A DNA stretch of 64,000 nt from Pseudeuparius sepicola (Eukaryota; Arthropoda; Insecta; Coleoptera; Anthribidae), in NCBI GenBank assembly GCA_963920635.1, contig OY987302.1, positions 45,325,500-45,389,499 of the forward strand. Reading direction: 5' to 3'. Position numbers and translations under genes: made by a program. The notes under the pieces are model-generated. The model made no database searches. It had not been told where the DNA came from and saw only the letters and a program-made list of their open reading frames with translations. Positions 29,001 through 41,105 of the stretch are shown piece by piece (the first letter of the stretch is position 1; every line of letters starts with the position of its first letter).

Positions 29001-32000
29001 TTTCAACTTTTAAATATTTTCTACAAGCACAAACAATAATTAAAATTCAATGAGACCATGCAACATTTTCATGACAATAAACAAGATAAATAGGGTGTCG
29101 ACGGTAACAAATTTAATAGTTCAAATTTGACAAAAAGCAGAAATTTAAATAAAGCCATAATGGATTTCACGTGGTTCCAGGTGTGGGAAAATCATATTAT
29201 ATAAATTGATTATAATAATAGTTGCGCATTAGCAAAAGTATAATATAAAAGTAGGGGGGCACTTTTTGTCCCTTCTTGTCGATATCCCTAACTTACAAAA
29301 AGCTACATAAGTACTTTGCAGCCTTTCTCATTAGGTGCAATAATCGTTCCCGTGTAAGTATAGCTTGCCCCGTATTTGTCAATACATTATGACAACGGTC
29401 ATTTCTTTCAACTTTTAAATATTTTCTACAAGCACAAACAATAATTAAAATTCAATGAGACCATGCAACATTTTCATGACAATAAACAAGATAAATAGGG
29501 TGTCGACGGTAACAAATTTAATAGTTCAAATTTGACAAAAAGCAGAAATTTAAATAAAGCCATAATGGATTTCACGTGGTTCCAGGTGTGGGAAAATCAT
29601 ATTATATAAATTGATTATAATAATAGTTGCGCATTAGCAAAAGTATAATATAAAAGTAGGGGGGCACTTTTTGTCCCTTCTTGTCGATATCCCTAACTTA
29701 CAAAAAGCTACATAAGTACTTTGCAGCCTTTCTCATTAGGTGCAATAATCGTTCCCGTGTAAGTATAGCTTGCCCCGTATTTGTCAATACATTATGACAA
29801 CGGTCATTTCTTTCAACTTTTAAATATTTTCTACAAGCACAAACAATAATTAAAATTCAATGAGACCATGCAACATTTTCATGACAATAAACAAGATAAA
29901 TAGGGTGTCGACGGTAACAAATTTAATAGTTCAAATTTGACAAAAAGCAGAAATTTAAATAAAGCCATAATGGATTTCACGTGGTTCCAGGTGTGGGAAA
30001 ATGATATTATATAAATTGATTATAATAATAGTTGCGCATTAGCAAAAGTATAATATAAAAGTAGGGGGGCACTTTTTGTCCCTTCTTGTCGATATCCCTA
30101 ACTTACAAAAAGCTACATAAGTACTTTGCAGCCTTTCTCATTAGGTGCAATAATCGTTCCCGTGTAAGTATAGCTTGCCCCGTATTTGTCAATACATTAT
30201 GACAACGGTCATTTCTTTCAACTTTTAAATATTTTCTACAAGCACAAACAATAATTAAAATTCAATGAGACCATGCAACATTTTCATGACAATAAACAAG
30301 ATAAATAGGGTGTCGACGGTAACAAATTTAATAGTTCAAATTTGACAAAAAGCAGAAATTTAAATAAAGCCATAATGGATTTCACGTGGTTCCAGGTGTG
30401 GGAAAATCATATTATATAAATTGATTATAATAATAGTTGCGCATTAGCAAAAGTATAATATAAAAGTAGGGGGGCACTTTTTGTCCCTTCTTGTCGATAT
30501 CCCTAACTTACAAAAAGCTACATAAGTACTTTGCAGCCTTTCTCATTAGGTGCAATAATCGTTCCCGTGTAAGTATAGCTTGCCCCGTATTTGTCAATAC
30601 ATTATGACAACGGTCATTTCTTTCAACTTTTAAATATTTTCTACAAGCACAAACAATAATTAAAATTCAATGAGACCATGCAACATTTTCATGACAATAA
30701 ACAAGATAAATAGGGTGTCGACGGTAACAAATTTAATAGTTCAAATTTGACAAAAAGCAGAAATTTAAATAAAGCCATAATGGATTTCACGTGGTTCCAG
30801 GTGTGGGAAAATCATATTATATAAATTGATTATAATAATAGTTGCGCATTAGCAAAAGTATAATATAAAAGTAGGGGGGCACTTTTTGTCCCTTCTTGTC
30901 GATATCCCTAACTTACAAAAAGCTACATAAGTACTTTGCAGCCTTTCTCATTAGGTGCAATAATCGTTCCCGTGTAAGTATAGCTTGCCCCGTATTTGTC
31001 AATACATTATGACAACGGTCATTTCTTTCAACTTTTAAATATTTTCTACAAGCACAAACAATAATTAAAATTCAATGAGACCATGCAACATTTTCATGAC
31101 AATAAACAAGATAAATAGGGTGTCGACGGTAACAAATTTAATAGTTCAAATTTGACAAAAAGCAGAAATTTAAATAAAGCCATAATGGATTTCACGTGGT
31201 TCCAGGTGTGGGAAAATCATATTATATAAATTGATTATAATAATAGTTGCGCATTAGCAAAAGTATAATATAAAAGTAGGGGGGCACTTTTTGTCCCTTC
31301 TTGTCGATATCCCTAACTTACAAAAAGCTACATAAGTACTTTGCAGCCTTTCTCATTAGGTGCAATAATCGTTCCCGTGTAAGTATAGCTTGCCCCGTAT
31401 TTGTCAATACATTATGACAACGGTCATTTCTTTCAACTTTTAAATATTTTCTACAAGCACAAACAATAATTAAAATTCAATGAGACCATGCAACATTTTC
31501 ATGACAATAAACAAGATAAATAGGGTGTCGACGGTAACAAATTTAATAGTTCAAATTTGACAAAAAGCAGAAATTTAAATAAAGCCATAATGGATTTCAC
31601 GTGGTTCCAGGTGTGGGAAAATCATATTATATAAATTGATTATAATAATAGTTGCGCATTAGCAAAAGTATAATATAAAAGTAGGGGGGCACTTTTTGTC
31701 CCTTCTTGTCGATATCCCTAACTTACAAAAAGCTACATAAGTACTTTGCAGCCTTTCTCATTAGGTGCAATAATCGTTCCCGTGTAAGTATAGCTTGCCC
31801 CGTATTTGTCAATACATTATGACAACGGTCATTTCTTTCAACTTTTAAATATTTTCTACAAGCACAAACAATAATTAAAATTCAATGAGACCATGCAACA
31901 TTTTCATGACAATAAACAAGATAAATAGGGTGTCGACGGTAACAAATTTAATAGTTCAAATTTGACAAAAAGCAGAAATTTAAATAAAGCCATAATGGAT

Positions 32001-35000
32001 TTCACGTGGTTCCAGGTGTGGGAAAATCATATTATATAAATTGATTATAATAATAGTTGCGCATTAGCAAAAGTATAATATAAAAGTAGGGGGGCACTTT
32101 TTGTCCCTTCTTGTCGATATCCCTAACTTACAAAAAGCTACATAAGTACTTTGCAGCCTTTCTCATTAGGTGCAATAATCGTTCCCGTGTAAGTATAGCT
32201 TGCCCCGTATTTGTCAATACATTATGACAACGGTCATTTCTTTCAACTTTTAAATATTTTCTACAAGCACAAACAATAATTAAAATTCAATGAGACCATG
32301 CAACATTTTCATGACAATAAACAAGATAAATAGGGTGTCGACGGTAACAAATTTAATAGTTCAAATTTGACAAAAAGCAGAAATTTAAATAAAGCCATAA
32401 TGGATTTCACGTGGTTCCAGGTGTGGGAAAATCATATTATATAAATTGATTATAATAATAGTTGCGCATTAGCAAAAGTATAATATAAAAGTAGGGGGGC
32501 ACTTTTTGTCCCTTCTTGTCGATATCCCTAACTTACAAAAAGCTACATAAGTACTTTGCAGCCTTTCTCATTAGGTGCAATAATCGTTCCCGTGTAAGTA
32601 TAGCTTGCCCCGTATTTGTCAATACATTATGACAACGGTCATTTCTTTCAACTTTTAAATATTTTCTACAAGCACAAACAATAATTAAAATTCAATGAGA
32701 CCATGCAACATTTTCATGACAATAAACAAGATAAATAGGGTGTCGACGGTAACAAATTTAATAGTTCAAATTTGACAAAAAGCAGAAATTTAAATAAAGC
32801 CATAATGGATTTCACGTGGTTCCAGGTGTGGGAAAATCATATTATATAAATTGATTATAATAATAGTTGCGCATTAGCAAAAGTATAATATAAAAGTAGG
32901 GGGGCACTTTTTGTCCCTTCTTGTCGATATCCCTAACTTACAAAAAGCTACATAAGTACTTTGCAGCCTTTCTCATTAGGTGCAATAATCGTTCCCGTGT
33001 AAGTATAGCTTGCCCCGTATTTGTCAATACATTATGACAACGGTCATTTCTTTCAACTTTTAAATATTTTCTACAAGCACAAACAATAATTAAAATTCAA
33101 TGAGACCATGCAACATTTTCATGACAATAAACAAGATAAATAGGGTGTCGACGGTAACAAATTTAATAGTTCAAATTTGACAAAAAGCAGAAATTTAAAT
33201 AAAGCCATAATGGATTTCACGTGGTTCCAGGTGTGGGAAAATCATATTATATAAATTGATTATAATAATAGTTGCGCATTAGCAAAAGTATAATATAAAA
33301 GTAGGGGGGCACTTTTTGTCCCTTCTTGTCGATATCCCTAACTTACAAAAAGCTACATAAGTACTTTGCAGCCTTTCTCATTAGGTGCAATAATCGTTCC
33401 CGTGTAAGTATAGCTTGCCCCGTATTTGTCAATACATTATGACAACGGTCATTTCTTTCAACTTTTAGATATTTTCTACAAGCACAGACAATTACAATTC
33501 AATGGGACAATTTTCAACATTTTCATGACAATAAACAATATAAACAGAGTGTGGACGATAACATAAATGTAATAGTTCAAATTTGACACAAAGCAGAAAT
33601 TTAAATAAAGCAAGTGGTGTCAGGTGTGGGGAAATCATATCTATATTAATTATAATAATAGTTGCGCATTAGCAAAAGTATAATATAAAAGTAGGGGGGC
33701 ACTTTTTGTCCCTTCTTGTCGATATCCCTAACTTACAAAAAGCTACATAAGTACTTTGCAGCCTTTCTCATTAGGTGCAATAATCGTTCCCGTGTAAGTA
33801 TAGCTTGCCCCGTATTTGTCAATACATTATGACAACGGTCATTTCTTTCAACTTTTAAATATTTTCTACAAGCACAAACAATAATTAAAATTCAATGAGA
33901 CCATGCAACATTTTCATGACAATAAACAAGATAAATAGGGTGTCGACGGTAACAAATTTAATAGTTCAAATTTGACAAAAAGCAGAAATTTAAATAAAGC
34001 CATAATGGATTTCACGTGGTTCCAGGTGTGGGAAAATCATATTATATAAATTGATTATAATAATAGTTGCGCATTAGCAAAAGTATAATATAAAAGTAGG
34101 GGGGCACTTTTTGTCCCTTCTTGTCGATATCCCTAACTTACAAAAAGCTACATAAGTACTTTGCAGCCTTTCTCATTAGGTGCAATAATCGTTCCCGTGT
34201 AAGTATAGCTTGCCCCGTATTTGTCAATACATTATGACAACGGTCATTTCTTTCAACTTTTAGATATTTTCTACAAGCACAGACAATTACAATTCAATGG
34301 GACAATTTTCAACATTTTCATGACAATAAACAATATAAACAGAGTGTGGACGATAACATAAATGTAATAGTTCAAATTTGACACAAAGCAGAAATTTAAA
34401 TAAAGCAAGTGGTGTCAGGTGTGGGGAAATCATATCTATATTAATTATAATAATAGTTGCGCATTAGCAAAAGTATAATATAAAAGTAGGGGGGCACTTT
34501 TTGTCCCTTCTTGTCGATATCCCTAACTTACAAAAAGCTACATAAGTACTTTGCAGCCTTTCTCATTAGGTGCAATAATCGTTCCCGTGTAAGTATAGCT
34601 TGCCCCGTATTTGTCAATACATTATGACAACGGTCATTTCTTTCAACTTTTAAATATTTTCTACAAGCACAAACAATAATTAAAATTCAATGAGACCATG
34701 CAACATTTTCATGACAATAAACAAGATAAATAGGGTGTCGACGGTAACAAATTTAATAGTTCAAATTTGACAAAAAGCAGAAATTTAAATAAAGCCATAA
34801 TGGATTTCACGTGGTTCCAGGTGTGGGAAAATCATATTATATAAATTGATTATAATAATAGTTGCGCATTAGCAAAAGTATAATATAAAAGTAGGGGGGC
34901 ACTTTTTGTCCCTTCTTGTCGATATCCCTAACTTACAAAAAGCTACATAAGTACTTTGCAGCCTTTCTCATTAGGTGCAATAATCGTTCCCGTGTAAGTA

Positions 35001-36078
35001 TAGCTTGCCCCGTATTTGTCAATACATTATGACAACGGTCATTTCTTTCAACTTTTAAATATTTTCTACAAGCACAAACAATAATTAAAATTCAATGAGA
35101 CCATGCAACATTTTCATGACAATAAACAAGATAAATAGGGTGTCGACGGTAACAAATTTAATAGTTCAAATTTGACAAAAAGCAGAAATTTAAATAAAGC
35201 CATAATGGATTTCACGTGGTTCCAGGTGTGGGAAAATCATATTATATAAATTGATTATAATAATAGTTGCGCATTAGCAAAAGTATAATATAAAAGTAGG
35301 GGGGCACTTTTTGTCCCTTCTTGTCGATATCCCTAACTTACAAAAAGCTACATAAGTACTTTGCAGCCTTTCTCATTAGGTGCAATAATCGTTCCCGTGT
35401 AAGTATAGCTTGCCCCGTATTTGTCAATACATTATGACAACGGTCATTTCTTTCAACTTTTAAATATTTTCTACAAGCACAAACAATAATTAAAATTCAA
35501 TGAGACCATGCAACATTTTCATGACAATAAACAAGATAAATAGGGTGTCGACGGTAACAAATTTAATAGTTCAAATTTGACAAAAAGCAGAAATTTAAAT
35601 AAAGCCATAATGGATTTCACGTGGTTCCAGGTGTGGGAAAATCATATTATATAAATTGATTATAATAATAGTTGCGCATTAGCAAAAGTATAATATAAAA
35701 GTAGGGGGGCACTTTTTGTCCCTTCTTGTCGATATCCCTAACTTACAAAAAGCTACATAAGTACTTTGCAGCCTTTCTCATTAGGTGCAATAATCGTTCC
35801 CGTGTAAGTATAGCTTGCCCCGTATTTGTCAATACATTATGACAACGGTCATTTCTTTCAACTTTTAGATATTTTCTACAAGCACAGACAATTACAATTC
35901 AATGGGACAATTTTCAACATTTTCATGACAATAAACAATATAAACAGAGTGTGGACGATAACATAAATGTAATAGTTCAAATTTGACACAAAGCAGAAAT
36001 TTAAATAAAGCAAGTGGTGTCAGGTGTGGGGAAATCATATCTATATTAATTATAATAATAGTTGCGCATTAGCAAAAG
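26043..36078. repeat. Right block: 405-bp units interspersed with 390-bp variants
   Basis: Twenty-five units: nineteen of 405 bp and six of 390 bp, the latter starting at 26043, 26838, 28443, 33288, 34083 and 35688. The 390-bp variant differs by many linked substitutions in its middle (for example 'cagacaattacaattc', 'gagtgtggacgataac') and by a roughly 14-bp deletion after 'aaataaagc'. All six share the tail 'catatctatattaatt', which separates them from the 390-bp units of the left block ('cataactaaattaatt'). The order 390-405-390-405-405-405-390 appears twice. Confidence 0.95.
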
Positions 36079-37140
36079 TATAATATAAAAGTAGGGGGGC
36101 ACTTTTTGTCCCTTCTTGTCGATATCCCTAACTTACAAAAAGCTACATAAGTACTTTGCAGCCTTTCTCATTAGGTGCAATAATCGTTCCCGAGCTAAGG
36201 AAGCGCTTGCACTCGTCTTAATATACCTTTGTTTTATACGTAGAAAAATTAAGATAGTTGAGCCATTAGAATTGCTGTATTCGTGTAAATCGCACTCCTT
36301 CACATTTGTTCATTTGTGAACACCCTCCATCGATAAAGACTATCTTCGGCCATGATTGAATTCACAGAAAGTCGACAAAATAATTAAAAAAATATGATAT
36401 TAAAGCATGTAAGTATAGCTTGCCACGAATTGGTCAAGACATTACGACAACGGTCATATCTTTCAACTTTTAAGTGTTTTCTACAAGGACAAACATTTAC
36501 AATTCAATGGAACGTTTCAACATTTTCATGACAATAAACAAGATAAACAGATTGTGGACGATAACAAATTTAATACTTCATATTTGACACAAGGCAGAAA
36601 TTTAAATAAAGCCTTATTGGATTTCAAGTGGTGTCAGGTGTGGGGAAATCATACTAAAAATATTGATTATAATATTAATTACGCATTAGCAAAAGTATAA
36701 TATAACAGGTTGGGGGAGCACTTTTTGTTCCCTTGTCCCCCACTTTCGTTCATTTGTATACACGTCCGTCGACAAAACCTCTCTAAAGTTCTGTATGATT
36801 GAATTCACAGAAATATCGACAAAAATTATTTAAAAAATATAGATATTATTAAAAATTTACTGCTTGTTACATATTTTCCAATACAACTTTTAAATATTTT
36901 CTGCAAGCATAAACAATTACAATTCAATGGGACAATTCAACATTTTCACGACCAATTTAATAGTTCAAATTTGACACAAAGCAGAAATTCAAATAAAGCC
37001 ACATTGGATTTCAAGTAGTGTAAGGTGTGAGAAAATCATATATAAATTGATTCTAAATAGTAGCGCATTAGCAAAAGTAAAACAAAAAAGTTGGGGGCCA
37101 CTTTTTGTTCCTTCTTGTCGTTATCCCTACCTTACGAAAA
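36078..37140. repeat. Decayed right edge of the satellite array
   Basis: The unit 36078-36695 (617 bp) begins as a normal short unit, but after 36190 it carries the long-unit-specific segment in diverged form, with no poly-C run (ccctcc instead). The next, 36695-37077 (382 bp), is more diverged and internally deleted but still contains long-type sequence ('gattgaattcacag'). A final stub of about 60 bp ends near 37140. Rising divergence toward an array edge is the pattern expected when unequal exchange homogenises the interior but not the ends. A 67-codon open frame at 36116-36319 begins at TTG and has no recognisable domain; I do not call it a gene. Confidence 0.9.
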
Positions 37141-37573
37141 TTCTAAATTGATAAGATATCACTGTCTATTTTTAATTTGGTCCAATTTAAGCTTCTTAAC
37201 CATCTCAATTTAGTGATAGTGTCCATTAATTGGTAAAAACTAAAAAGTGTATCATGAAAAACCTAGCGAAAACAATTGAAAAATACAAATATTTCATCCT
37301 GAATGTTCTCTTCAAGAACGATTTTTCATTTTGCTGGAAGAAAAATGGAAGTTAACAAATTTGTAGTGAATACCGCAACGAGTTCAAGATTTTAGTTTTC
37401 TGGAGATTTTTTGGTGGATTGTCAGTTCGTTTCAAGAATGAAGCTCTTTTTACGTCCAAACTAAACACCTCACCACGTTAGTAGTGATGTCTCGGAAACA
37501 AAAATTAAAAATTATTTTATTCTAAAAATATAAATAATGTTCTAAAACAGGGAAAACCTAAGTTCCAACAGAA

Positions 37574-37597
37574 ACAATGAGGTGTAGACCTCATTGT
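37574..37597. repeat. Perfect 10-bp inverted repeat (hairpin)
   Basis: Arms ACAATGAGGT and ACCTCATTGT around the loop GTAG. No T-run or coding neighbour suggests a function. Confidence 0.7.
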
Positions 37598-38160
37598 GCA
37601 GTGTGTTCCTACGATAAATTTCGAGCTGAGTATTAGGTACTTCAAATTTGGTACACATAATCTTTCCTACTATAGGACGGTTCGGATTGATTTTCCACAA
37701 TATTGCTATGCGCTAAGGGGTGAAAATGGTGGTATTACATATGAATATAATAATTTTTAGCACTATTTACTTTTTCGAAATACAATAGTTGTCCCTTTTA
37801 ATACGCCACTGGTACCAAGCTGAAGGCTAACTGGTTAGAGCGGCACTTTTATGGGATGTTTTCCGTGCAAAGGGACTACCTTTGGTTTTGTTTAAGAGTG
37901 GGGGAATGTCCTAACCTTCCTATAAACCAACCGACGTCACGACGTTTAACGGACTCATTTCGAATCTTTTTGGAGGCAGATTAGCTTCATCTGAGCTCAA
38001 AAATAAAAAAATCCCTTATGGTCTCAACTTTTTGGCGGGCACTGTATATTCGGTGGTAGGTAATAACTACCAAACTGGGCGGCGCTGATAGTAACTACCC
38101 TTTTAAGGGTACTAATTAAACACTTGCTTCTGGGGTACTCCTGGAATATTGTGAGGGTGA

Positions 38161-38190
38161 GAATTATTATTATTATTATATTATTATAAA
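38161..38190. repeat. (ATT)n microsatellite
   Basis: Short run of att/ata trinucleotides; simple sequence only. Confidence 0.8.
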
Positions 38191-39247
38191 CAATTAAATA
38201 TTTCTTGTATGGCGGATATAAAGCTTCTTAGGGTTCCTAACGTTTTAAGTGTATAAGAATGCAGTTACTGAGACTAAAGTTTACTTTATCAATCAAATTA
38301 TTGAAAGCGCCAAATGCCCACTAAAATTCATGTTATTGTCGCTCTACAACGCAACCAATATAGAATTGTAAATTGAAATCGGCATATTATTTATAGGAAT
38401 GGAACACCTTGCATTATGTATAACTTTCAGCAATCCTTGCATATTTATTTTTGATGGAAATATGTAAATTGTTTCAATTTTTCCTAGAAATCTTACTCAT
38501 TTAAAATCTGGGCGTATAGTCTGGGACTACTACTCATAATAGACTGCTTGAAGAAATAAAATCAATTGGAGTAATTACAATCTTTACTTCTATCATAATT
38601 CAGTAGGTATTATTTTCAATTCTTACGCAATGGATGATTTCTTTATACCTGAAAACAAAATGATTAGATGATTTTATAATTACCAACTAACTGTCAGCAG
38701 CACTAACTTCTCTTGCAGCTTCTTCCGATCCACGATGTTAGTCTCCCCTCTCTGTGATATGTATTATCGTATGATTGCTGTGTACTTGTAGATAAACTTC
38801 TCGAGTGAAGTCTGATGTATTCTCTCGGAGTTTAAGTATTTAGTAATGTCGCAGGAACCTCTGGCAGTATATACTTGATGGCCCTTAAGTGCCTAATTAA
38901 TACCTATACGATTAATAGCATTTGATTTTGTTGAAAGCTGTTAGTATGTCTCAATTAGATATAATTGACTCACCTACAATATCATTTTTGCGTTTCGTAA
39001 GCAGGTATTCCTACGAAATTAAGTAAGATTTCGTATACCTTCTGGGTTGTACTAAACCTAAAATCTTCGTGTTTTGCGAAACGATCACTTGGCAAGGGAC
39101 AATATTGACGCTTTCTGTCGAAAAATTGACACTTTAGATACCTGGAAACGGCCATATTACTTGACATTTTGGTTCTCTTGTTCATCTCCGATGGCTTAAG
39201 TTGCCGATACTTTATAGGCACATATTTTTGCCGATCTGATATTATTG

Positions 39248-39804
39248 TTAAATCTGCGAGCTGCCAGCATCCTTTTGGTGGGCACCTGTGTGACTTATTT
39301 GTGCAAGCCCATCGACGTTATTTCGGATTTTAAAGGAGGATCCACCCGTATTTTGCAGATTGTACAACATACTTCCATCTAACATTAAATTGCTCTTTAG
39401 CCTTTTCCGGCCAACCTGACAGTCACCTAAGAAATCCGTAATCTCTTTTAGGCCTTTGCAATGCATCTCCGTCCGGTCCGTGGTGATGCGGCGCACATTC
39501 GCTGCGCTTTCTATCCCTATTTCAATCGGTGTCTCTCTCTCTCTCTCTTCTATCGCTCTCTCTCTCTCTGCGTTGGGCATTGCCCGTTTATGAAGCAATA
39601 GAGGAGGCGATGGTCCGTGAAGGGGGCGGGGGGGACAAGACGTGGACGCTCCTCGGGCCAACTCTGCTTCTCCCGCCAATATTTCAAGTAAACGAGGGGC
39701 TCCTAATCTCTATACCCAAATCTATTATTATTATTATTACATTAGTAGTCCCACGTCGTGCAAAATCAAAATGGCAAAGGCAAATAAAAATAGATATTTT
39801 ATAA
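39248..39804. other. GC-richer island with CT/GA microsatellite
   Basis: This stretch is clearly richer in G+C and CpG than its surroundings and contains interrupted (CT)n runs at about 39531-39577 and a G-run near 39623-39632. Open frames on both strands (143 codons minus, 91 plus) are shaped by the microsatellite (Ser/Leu and Arg/Glu repeats) and match no family I recognise. A promoter or CpG-island-like 5' region, or a degraded element, are possible; neither is demonstrated. Confidence 0.4.
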
Positions 39805-40863
39805 GGTAACTTTTTAAGTCTTCATTGATGGAGAAACTTGAAGTAAAACCTCTTGGGGGGCCAACTACAGATTTACAATAATTATCTCAACCAGGAAAAG
39901 CGGCAGGTCGCAATTTTACGCGACACTTTTTTAGAAGTATATACGACAAGAACAAGTGGATATCTGTATGCGAAAAATAAAATGCATTGTTTTGTTTTAC
40001 CTCTTTACTGTTTTATAAAGGAGTGTATAAGACATGGGCTAGAATAGAATTCAAGAATTTAAAACATATGTTTGAAACTTTCTCTTCGGCACATGAATTG
40101 TTCTACAAAACTAGCATTTCTGGATGAACGCCTAAATTCGTTAGCATTGATGTCTGTAAATAAAAACTTTGTACATAATATCAGCAACTTTGACGAAAAA
40201 GTTGTAGAACATTTTATTTCGGAGAAAAAAAGACAGATTTTACATAATATAAAATATAAACATTAATAAGTGTAGATAGGGTGGTTTTCGTGGTAATGAA
40301 AAAAGTGTGACGCTGTCTTATATAAAAAGTTGATACTTTTCTGAGTTAATATTGATCCACGCCTCTCCACCGCGTGTGTTAACCATGGGCATAATTTCGA
40401 AAAACCCCTCAACCTTTGGAAAGTTATTTTTGCCGACCTTTTTTTCTTATGATTACTGGATTACCGGAACTGTAGCAAATAATATTATTTACTATTTTTA
40501 TATACTGAACTTTCGATCGTGCTGTATCGACAGCAGTACCTACAGACGTGTATAGTATTTCTAAAGTCACTTGAAACAGCATAAAAAACTCTAATTGGCG
40601 TCACAAAAAAGGATATAGGACATAAGCGTCACGCAGTTTTCAAAAATATACATATTCTACAAGCAACATAATATTTCACTTTTAAGGTTTTTTAAAGTTG
40701 TCCTCAAGCATAACGTAAAGGTTAATGCACCATATAATATTGTCAAAAGGTCTCTAAAAAAAACATATCGATTACAACTATTTACGCAAGAATATCCTAA
40801 AATCTGTGAAATTATCGCACGCCTATCCACCGCATTTCGCTGTACAAGTGGCCGGCCGTCGAT
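39805..40863. other. Non-coding stretch left of the LTR element
   Basis: Three open frames of 64-67 codons (39853-40047, 40072-40266, 40352-40555) look like chance ORFs in AT-rich DNA. I see no domain, repeat family or RNA gene here. Confidence 0.4.
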
Positions 40864-40873
40864 TAGTATAGCC
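40864..40873. repeat. Left flank of the LTR element: candidate duplicated target
   Basis: TAGTATAGCC lies immediately outside the left LTR. The sequence immediately outside the right LTR, 47896-47906, is TAGGTATAGCC. The two match except for one extra G. Gypsy-type integration normally duplicates 4-6 bp, and the adjacent 4-mers (AGCC and TAGG) do not match, so this longer direct repeat may be an unusual duplication or a coincidence. Confidence 0.45.
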
Positions 40874-41061
40874 AGTTACGAGGCGGGTTGACGCAAAGTC
40901 GTTTTTAAAAAGAACTGATCTTTATTGAATACAAGTAGGAAGTGTTTGCTCTTAGTCTATGGCCCGTATATAATACCTCTGCTGGGCTTACGTTGTATTT
41001 CCTTATCTTATGCTGCATATACAAGTTTCTATGCTACCTAAACAATATACAGCTTATAACT
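40874..41061 (-). repeat. 3' LTR (188 bp)
   Basis: Matches 47708-47895 at every base I compared. On the minus strand it starts AGTTA and ends TAACT. It contains a TATATA-type box (plus-strand 40967-40972) and an AATAAA polyadenylation signal (plus-strand tttatt at 40921-40926) about 45 nt from its 3' end. At 188 bp it is short for this group. Confidence 0.95.
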
Positions 41062-41071
41062 CCTCCCCTCT
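41062..41071 (-). promoter_or_regulatory. Polypurine tract (plus-strand DNA primer)
   Basis: On the minus strand the internal sequence abutting the 3' LTR is purine-rich (AAGAGGGGAGG, then AGTTA). A purine tract at this place primes second-strand synthesis in LTR elements. Its position, directly against the LTR start, supports the LTR boundary. Confidence 0.85.
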
Positions 41072-41105
41072 TAGAAGGGCGTAAAACCCTAAAGGTTTTC
41101 ACGAC

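Larger units (their letters stand above)
1..37140. repeat. Large satellite DNA array (405-bp monomer family)
   Basis: Head-to-tail tandem array, all units in one orientation, truncated by the left window edge and ending near 37140 in unrelated sequence. I tracked a fixed marker (the g of 'gcaaaag' at the monomer junction) through the array. Between 4 and 36078 there are 86 units: 70 of 405 bp, 10 of 390 bp and 6 of 637-639 bp, followed by two diverged units and a stub. Each monomer carries a TATAAAAG motif, a run of G, a GTAAGTAT motif and two short dyads (TGTCA/TGACA and CAAATTT/AAATTTG, each with an 8-nt loop). No unit encodes a credible protein. It is probably pericentromeric or subtelomeric heterochromatin; which of these cannot be told from sequence. 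Confidence 0.98.
37141..39247. other. Non-coding flank with no recognised gene
   Basis: AT-rich unique-looking sequence right of the satellite. It holds a perfect 10-bp-arm hairpin (37574-37597), an (ATT)n microsatellite at about 38161-38190, and nothing I can assign to a protein family. A splice-acceptor-like 'cttctcttgcag' near 38710-38721 is not tied to any convincing exon. Confidence 0.5.

Noticed and set aside
36116..36319. 67-codon open frame in the last well-preserved satellite unit, partly open in the long units too
   Set aside because: It starts at TTG and crosses the array's decay boundary. It differs between units by indels and many changes, and no family motif is visible; treated as satellite sequence.
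1..37140. CRISPR array or rDNA/histone-type tandem gene cluster
   Set aside because: Units are contiguous without spacers, and no rRNA, 5S, histone or snRNA sequence is recognisable in the monomer.
1..37140. Telomeric repeat (TTAGG)n or CENP-B box
   Set aside because: Neither was found; the array position on the chromosome stays undetermined.
37825..37850. tRNA-like D-arm (ctaactggttagagcggc), possible SINE head
   Set aside because: No B-box (GGTTCGANNCC-like) or cloverleaf follows; insufficient for a tRNA or SINE call.
39248..39679. 143-codon minus-strand frame as a protein gene
   Set aside because: Its sequence is shaped by the CT/GA microsatellite and CpG-rich DNA, the plus strand is also open, and no domain is visible.
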